A DNA stretch of 64,000 nt. Origin: Jacaranda mimosifolia (Eukaryota > Streptophyta > Magnoliopsida > Lamiales > Bignoniaceae). Below the pieces are notes generated by a model. It was given only the letters and a program-made list of their open reading frames with translations. It had not been told where the DNA came from and made no database searches. This document shows, one piece after another, positions 57,961-64,000 of the stretch (position 1 is the first letter of the stretch; each line of letters starts with the position of its first letter). The stretch covers positions 44,502,501-44,566,500 of the forward strand of contig CM032117.1 in assembly GCA_018894105.1 (NCBI GenBank), read 5' to 3'. Made by a program: the position numbers and the translations under genes.

Positions 57961-59020
57961 CTCACTTATTGGGGACATGATCCTTAGAAAGTCTGAAGGT
58001 AGATGTCGTATCAAGGATGAACAACAAGCTTGGATTGCGGGAGTAAAGGTGCAACCTGAGTTGTATGATGAAATATGGTGAGTCCAAGTTAATAATAGTT
58101 GGATATTGAGACAAAAAGAAGCAGTCGGGGGTTCTGACTGAACTCAACACTAATAGCCAGGTACTCTTCTATTCCAAAAAAGAATATGGGTGCCAGAAGA
58201 AATGAGACAGAGATTGTTAGATGAGGCGCATATAATAAGCTATACGTTACATCTAGGAGGCACACAAATGTATCAAGATTTGAAAAAGCAATTCTGGTGG
58301 GGAAGAATGAAAAGACATGTCACAAACTGTGTGCATAAGTGTTTAACCTGCCAGCAGCTAGTAAAGGCAGAACATCAACGACCATCAGGATTGCTACAAC
58401 CACTTCCAATCCCTAATTGGAAATAAGAGCAGGTTACTATGGACTTCGTAATAGGCCTGCCAATAGCTCGAGGATGATATGATAGCTTTTGGGTAATAGT
58501 AAACAGATTGACCAAGTCTGCTCATTTCTTGCAAGTCGGAACACAGTATAAGGTTGAAAAATTGACAGAGTTATATATAAAGGAAATAGTCACACTATAT
58601 GGAATCCCCATTAGTATCATGTTAGACCGAGATTCAAAGTTCACCTCGAGGCTTTGGAAAGGTGTACACGAACACTTGCGAACGAGGTTGTAGTTCAATT
58701 CTACAGCTTATCCCCAAATAGATGGACAATCGGAGAGGGTCATCTAGATATTAGAAGACATGTTATGGGCTTGTGTCTTGGATTTCAGCGGGAGCTGAAA
58801 CCGATACCTTCCTCTAATATAATTTGCTTACAATAACATGTACCAGTCCACTACCCAGATGGCTCCGTATGAAGCATTATATGGCAGGAAATGTCGATCA
58901 CCATTGCATTGGGATCTTGAGGAATACAGAAGTAACACTGATAAGTCCCTCGGAATTTGAAGACCATAATTAATTCAGGAGACAATTAAGAAAGTGTAGA
59001 CAATCAAACAGAGGATGAAA
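57961..59020 (+). pseudogene. Del/Tekay-like integrase, broken
   Basis: The His-Cys finger (AHIISYTLHLGGTQMYQDL, CVHKCLTCQQ) is at 58220-58360. The core keeps [23 protein letters not shown] and IDGQSERV, i.e. Asp, Asp and Glu of the DDE triad, but in different frames separated by stops. APYEALYGRKCRSPLHW marks the end of the core. Confidence 0.8.
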
Positions 59021-59480
59021 TCCAGTCAGGATCAACAAAAGAGTTATGTAGATAAGAGAAGAAAGGATTTAGAATTCAAAGTTGGTGATTGAGTATTTCT
59101 CAAAGTATCATCGAGAAAAGGGGTCAGAAGGATTAGTAAGGGCGGAAAGCTTAGCCCAAGATATATTAGTCCCTATGAGATCCGTGAAAGAATCGAACCA
59201 GTAGCGTATCGTCTGGTACTACCCTAAGGTTTGATGGGAATACCTGATGTCTTTCACATATCATAGCATCGGAAGGACTATCCTGATCTTTCTCACATTA
59301 TTTCACATTAGCATATGCAATTGAAAACTGATCTGACTTACGAAGAACAATCGATTCGTATCCTGGATCGAAAATTTCAAAAACTTAGGAATTGAAAGAT
59401 TCCTTAAGTAAAGTGTTATGGCACAACCATAATGTAGAAAAAGCAACTTAGGAGCGAAAAGATCTCATGCACCAATAGTA
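59021..59480 (+). pseudogene. Del/Tekay-like integrase C-terminus and chromodomain
   Basis: VFLKVSSRKGVRRISKGGKL and SPRYISPYEI belong to the integrase tail. LTYEEQSIRILDRKFQKLRN followed by IP.VKCYG is the Tekay chromodomain, which in intact elements directs integration to particular chromatin. Several stops are present. Confidence 0.75.
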
Positions 59481-59529
59481 TCTCGAACTTTTTCAATACT
59501 CAGGTAAGAATCTAGGGACTATATTATTT

Positions 59530-59544
59530 TAAAGAGGGGAGGAC
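59530..59544 (+). other. Polypurine tract of the Del/Tekay-like element
   Basis: AAAGAGGGGAGGAC lies directly before the 3' LTR, as expected for plus-strand priming. Confidence 0.7.
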
Positions 59545-62094
59545 TATAACACCCCTAGGAATCATATAATTAGTGGAGTTTAATTAATAATATTCTTATG
59601 AATTTTACTATTTATTTTTGAAAGTTTGGGGGGTCAAAATGTAAATAGAGAAAAACTCAATTGCAAAAGTCTTGAACATTTTAGGGGTTAAATTGGGATT
59701 ATTTAGGTCAACCGGGCCAATTCAAGGCACTAACAAAGTTGAAGGTTAATTGGAAGGTGATTGATTTTTTGGAGAACCTAACTGAAAATAGAAATAAAAT
59801 TTCGGGGGTTAATTGATGATTTCTAAAAATTGTTCCTCAAATACACCCCCCCAACTTTCTTCATTTTTCCCCTATGCACCCACTTACCTCCTCTCTAGTG
59901 ACGGCTGATTTCTAAAAACCAACCCAAACTAAAAGCTTTCCGTCGTCACTAGGATCATATTAATACCACATGCACTCTACTTCGGCCGGTAGACCATCGA
60001 GAATTTGAGGCCGAAGGTTGAGTTATGGCAGCAAATGACGGGCGTGGTATTAATGGCAGTGGGAGCTCAAGATTTGTAGTGGGTTTGGAAGCTCTCAGCT
60101 CAATGAGCAGCTAGGTACCTTCAATTTCCAATTTCATCAACCGGAACTAACAAAATTTGGTGAAATAAGCAGCGACGGCGAGTGGTGGCACTAAGCAATC
60201 AAAGGTGCAATTGGCGCTCAATTTGAAAGCAAATTGGGAAATTAACTTAGGAATTGGACTTGTGAGGTTGAGAGGCATCTGACAGTGGTGGTCGTGACCA
60301 ACTCTTGTGGTGGTTCATGGAGGCGGACGATGGCTGGTGGTAGTGGCGGCACAACCGCAACTCTAGGACAGTTTTCTTATCTCATTGTGGTGATCATACG
60401 TGTGGTTTTGGTTTGTGATAATTAGGTTCTGACAAGAAGATTTGGGTAAAAATTTGGAATTAGGATTAAATATCTTGTATTTTTCTTGTTCTTACAAATA
60501 TTGTGTAATGATATGAAATAATATGGAAGAATATGCAATGGGATTAGGAAATGAGACATGCTTGAATATTTACAAGCCTAGTGGACCTGGATTTATTATA
60601 TCATATGATAATCTTGGTTAATTAAGTTAATTAGGTGATAAAAATCCTAATTTTATGTAATTGAGCCTTAAGTGACAAATTAGCATGTTACTAATAGTTG
60701 GACCGTATAATCACGTTTTAAGGATAATTATGAAATAGGAATCTAATTTTATTCCTTTACTGGGGCAAATATAATCCTCGTAAGTATTTTGGTATTCACG
60801 ACGTATTTAACATGTCGCCTCTTGATAATATTGAAATCGAACCCTAAAAATACAGTTAAATGTATAACAATCGATTATAGATTTTTATCTATTTAATTAT
60901 GATTATAAGGTCAAAACGGGTGTTTTGACAACAAGTTCGCTCTTTTGGTTAGGTGACGAGGAGTCAGATCCCACAGAACAATATATTGAGATAGCATTTT
61001 TGTGGCTATTAAAGTGAGGGTCTAACCTATTTGTTCTTCTGAGAAATGATCTATCTTCACTATTCTTCCTTTCTGTGCATATTCAATGCCTCTTGATTAT
61101 GTTTGTTCTAGTGCCTAAAACCTTTGTTGTCCTATCTAGTATTGTCCAGCATAACCCATCCTTGTCGGTTCCCCTGTTTATTTCATTGAATTTAGGTCTT
61201 GCTGACCTTTTTATGTTTAGCACTTCTATTAGATTTCTTTCTGCCTATTTTTTGTTTGGCCTTGTTGACATAATTGGATCATTCTAAATATTGTTTGTTT
61301 GGCCTTCATGGCAAAACTGTTTGTTGATTGTTTCAATATATGCACGTATAAGGGAATTTGTCTGGGACGAGTGCCGATTCAAACGGAATGCTTGCATTTC
61401 TATTATGTACCAAGCGGAATGTTTGAGTTTTTGTTATGTACCGAGCTGTTGTGCTTGGATTTCTATTATGTATGGGAGGAATAATGAGAATATGATATGC
61501 ATGTTATGCTTTGAGTTTGTTTGACTACATATTATGCTATGGGTTTGTTTATTTCTACTTATACACTATTCAAGGAGCAATAAGGATAGAGAGAATTCCA
61601 TTTGATAATTTTGATACTGCTTGTCCAGTCAAATTCATATTACTGGTTGTGATGTCTTGACAGTTGATAATCTATTGAATTACTGCTTCTTTGACATATC
61701 CATTTTACTGTTTATTGTTTTTCTCCTTACTAAGTCCTTAGGACTTACCCTTCTGTCATCCTTTATTTTCTTCCTAGATAGGGTTAATTGAAGAACGAGG
61801 GCTTATAGCTTGGCTTGAGGGATCTATTTGTAATAGATTAGGTGTTTTGCATGTATATATATCGACCTCACTTAATCGTAGCCTAGAATTGAGATTGTTG
61901 ATGTGATGAATATTATTTGGGAGACTTATGGCATGTAAATATGACACCCTGGTACTGTTCTTTTAAGTTTGAAGTTTGTTGCTGTTATATGAGTCTTGAT
62001 GACATGTTGGGTTTCTCGGTTATCTTTTATGTTATGATTTAAGTCTGAAATGGTGGCACCTCAGCTTAGGAATTACCCTGAGTGGAGCGCCACA
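59545..62094 (+). repeat. Del/Tekay-like 3' LTR
   Basis: 2,550 bp, TATAACACCCC (first G mutated) to GAGTGGAGCGCCACA. The terminal 550 bp matches the truncated 5' LTR. Weak open frames within it (near 61.1-61.5 kb) have no protein similarity. Confidence 0.85.
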
Positions 62095-62111
62095 CCAGCA
62101 ATGGTGCCAAA
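62095..62111 (-). other. Primer-binding site of the Athila-like element
   Basis: On the minus strand TTGGCACCATTGCTGG follows the 5' LTR by a few bases. It touches the right end of the Del/Tekay element, so the latter inserted almost at the primer site. Confidence 0.65.
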
Positions 62112-62115
62112 AACT

Positions 62116-63295
62116 TATTGGTGTGCAAAACAAATAATGCAAACAATCATGCTAGTGCATGTGTGACAATAAGTAATAAAGTGATGCAAAGAGTGTTAAT
62201 CCCACAGGGAACTAAATTATTCGCTACTAATTACTAATTTATCACACACTTGTTTTATTCAAACAAAAATCAATTATATAGGAATTAAAACCAAACTAAT
62301 GAAAATAAGAAAAAGTGTACTGATTAAGATTTCTACCAGGATATAGAAGCCTAGAATTACGATTTCATCAATTGAATGAGATGATTACATAATTTTGTGC
62401 TATGAAATTAATAACAAGTTATTAATCTCGAATCTTTTGCAATTACGGGGTTTTTTTCTGAATTACCCACAATCAAATCCTTAATTTATTCAATGCACTA
62501 TATCCTTTGTGAATTAACTAAATTATGGATGGGGTTGTACCACTTAATTAACTACCTAGGGAAAACAAGTATATTCATATTCTACTCACAAATTAATTAA
62601 TTCATCAATTTGCATAATTAATCCTAAGCTCTTTTATTGTCAATGGATCCCTAAATTTCTTTTTCAAGACTTCTCTAGGGTTTAAAGATGCATTTGACTG
62701 TTGATCCGATAATCAAATAGAAAAAGCACACGGTAAAAGAAATAACTAAAGAGCTACTAAAATTTCACGAAAGAAAATTCATGTATCAATTTATTCGAAA
62801 GAATCCGTCATAATCCTAGACTAATGAATTAGTTCATGATTTAATTGTCAAACAAAATATGAACAAAACAAAATATTGTTACAAATCCAGAAGAGGAAAC
62901 TCTATTCCTAAACGAATCTGATCTCCACTTTGTCCTCTTTTGAATCCCGAATCCTAGCAAAGCTTCTAATCTCCCAAACAAAAAAAAAAAAATCCAAATC
63001 TCCATTCCACTAAGTGTTTGAAAGGCCTATAATTGATTCAAAGAGTCTTCTAATTAGACTAGGACTCAAATAAATAAAAAGACTCTTTTGCCCATCCTTA
63101 ATTAGATCATGAGGTGTCATCCTGCTAGTATTCCCACCAACTTGTGGCAATTTGTTCATTTTGTAATTTCTCTATTTTTATTCTTGCAATTCTAAATTTT
63201 CATCAATAAGCAAGGGAATTATAGTATTTTAAACAAGAAAATTATTTGTTAAGTTCTAAATATGATATTAAATTAATACTAATAGGGACTTAACA
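62116..63295 (-). repeat. Athila-like 5' LTR
   Basis: 1,180 bp, uninterrupted. On the minus strand it starts TGTTAAGTCCC and ends GCACACCAATA (CA mutated to TA). It provides the empty-site reference for both insertions in the 3' LTR. Confidence 0.8.
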
Positions 63296-63300
63296 AATGT

Positions 63301-64000
63301 AACAGTTCATATATCTCGGTCCATTTTCATAAGCAAATTTAGATCCAAATGTGCAACGATTAAGTTGAATTTTATAAGCTGTTATAATTAGGTACTGATC
63401 TAACATACACCTTTTCTCTGGAAAAAGTTTGGCTTAGATCATAGAGGATTCAAGACTTGCATCGTTAAACTCTTTTCTTTTTATTTAACTAATATGTGGA
63501 ATATGATGAGAATGCTTCATAATAGATCAAAAAGTGTTTAGTGCTTTTAAATTTGCTATTATAATTGTAAAACATGCTACAATTGTACTCTATCACATAA
63601 TGAAACTTATACGTGCTGGCGGGACAACATCTCAAAATAGTTGGGCCTTTATATTCGGAGACAAATCTAATTATCATCATCTGGTACCATTTGTAGGAAT
63701 GATGGCCATATGCCTTTTCCCAAGCCCTTTGACTACTGGAATATGATAATACCTAATTATCCAACATTGAAAGAAGCCGAGGGTTTGAGATAGTTTATAA
63801 GCAATTCCTCCTCACTCACACTTCGAGGCATCTTTTCAGGGCAAAACCCTCCATCATATGTGTACCGGTAGGACAATACCTCAAAGTTGTTGGACCTTCA
63901 TATTCGGAGATAAATTTGATCATCATTACTATCACAAAGAAGCGAATAATTTATGTTTTCTTTTTCTAACATTCATTTACACAGGCACATCCACCTAAAG
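63301..64000. other. Intergenic sequence with a divergent direct repeat
   Basis: No gene seen. Around 63610-63690 and 63860-63940 two segments share TTGGRCCTTYATATTCGGAG and flanking strings, suggesting an old duplication or a decayed transposon. Confidence 0.4.

Larger units (their letters stand above)
52955..62094 (+). mobile_element. Del/Tekay-like chromovirus, 5'-truncated
   Basis: A 552-bp end piece of the 5' LTR (52955-53506), a primer site, gag, protease, RT, RNase H, integrase, chromodomain and a full 2.55-kb 3' LTR (59545-62094) are present in order. Integrase after RT marks gypsy, and the C-terminal chromodomain marks a chromovirus. All frames contain many stops. The right end abuts the Athila-like primer site. 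The left end is broken, so no TSD remains. The solo LTR at 6394-20303 belongs to a related family. Confidence 0.85.
41370..63295 (-). mobile_element. Athila-like Ty3/gypsy element with three nested insertions
   Basis: Its LTRs are 41370-50883 (3', interrupted) and 62116-63295 (5'). AATGT directly precedes the first and follows the second (41365-41369 and 63296-63300), so they belong to one insertion. A polypurine tract (AAGTTTGGGGGGG on the minus strand) adjoins the 3' LTR, and a TGGCACCATTGCTGG primer site adjoins the 5' LTR. This differs by three transitions from TGGCGCCGTTGCCGG, the usual Athila site. The coding interior is gone, replaced by a Del/Tekay element. Lineage is inferred from the primer site and the CCCCCCAAACTT motifs. 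Confidence 0.7.

Noticed and set aside
60900..61530. Three overlapping plus-strand frames of 60-77 codons
   Set aside because: They fall inside the Del/Tekay 3' LTR and have no domain or codon signal.

Overview
This window looks like nuclear DNA of a flowering plant, probably a eudicot. It is AT-rich and contains one clear intron-bearing host gene, an R2R3-MYB transcription factor at about 35.0-36.3 kb. Nearly everything else that can be identified is transposable-element sequence in various states of decay. No rRNA, tRNA, CRISPR or bacterial-type operon was seen.

Left part (1-6.4 kb): a copia-type LTR piece, the terminal region of a CACTA (En/Spm) transposon ending at 3589, and a 1,125-bp hAT-like element (5066-6190) with an exact 8-bp target-site duplication (TSD), ATCACTAT.

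6.4-20.3 kb is a nest. A solo LTR of a Del/Tekay-like Ty3/gypsy element (6394-20303, TSD GGCCA) is split by an 11-kb Tat-like gypsy element (7334-18342, TSD ATATT). The Tat-like element has the order gag-protease-RT-RNase H-second RNase H-integrase on the plus strand, then 66-bp tandem repeats, then a spliced antisense gene with its own TATA box. A third copy of its LTR sits inside an intron of that antisense gene.

20.3-34.3 kb holds a Tourist-like MITE, a complete but decayed Sirevirus-like copia element on the minus strand (21797-31246) with an extra ORF downstream of RNase H, a degenerate MITE, and a 1.45-kb element with long terminal inverted repeats and a small GC-rich core. The MYB gene follows, then a polypyrimidine tract and an internally deleted gypsy relic (37.2-39.4 kb, minus strand).

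41.4-63.3 kb is a second nest. An Athila-like gypsy element on the minus strand (41370-63295, TSD AATGT) carries a 7.9-kb Mutator-like element in its 3' LTR. That insertion is proven by an 11-bp TSD and by the empty site in the sister LTR, and it is filled with a tandem array of roughly 440-bp units, part of it inverted. The same LTR also holds a 391-bp TIR element. The interior of the Athila-like element has been largely replaced by a Del/Tekay-like gypsy element (52955-62094) whose 5' LTR is truncated. All retroelement reading frames contain stops or frameshifts, and several have lost catalytic aspartates, so none looks autonomous.
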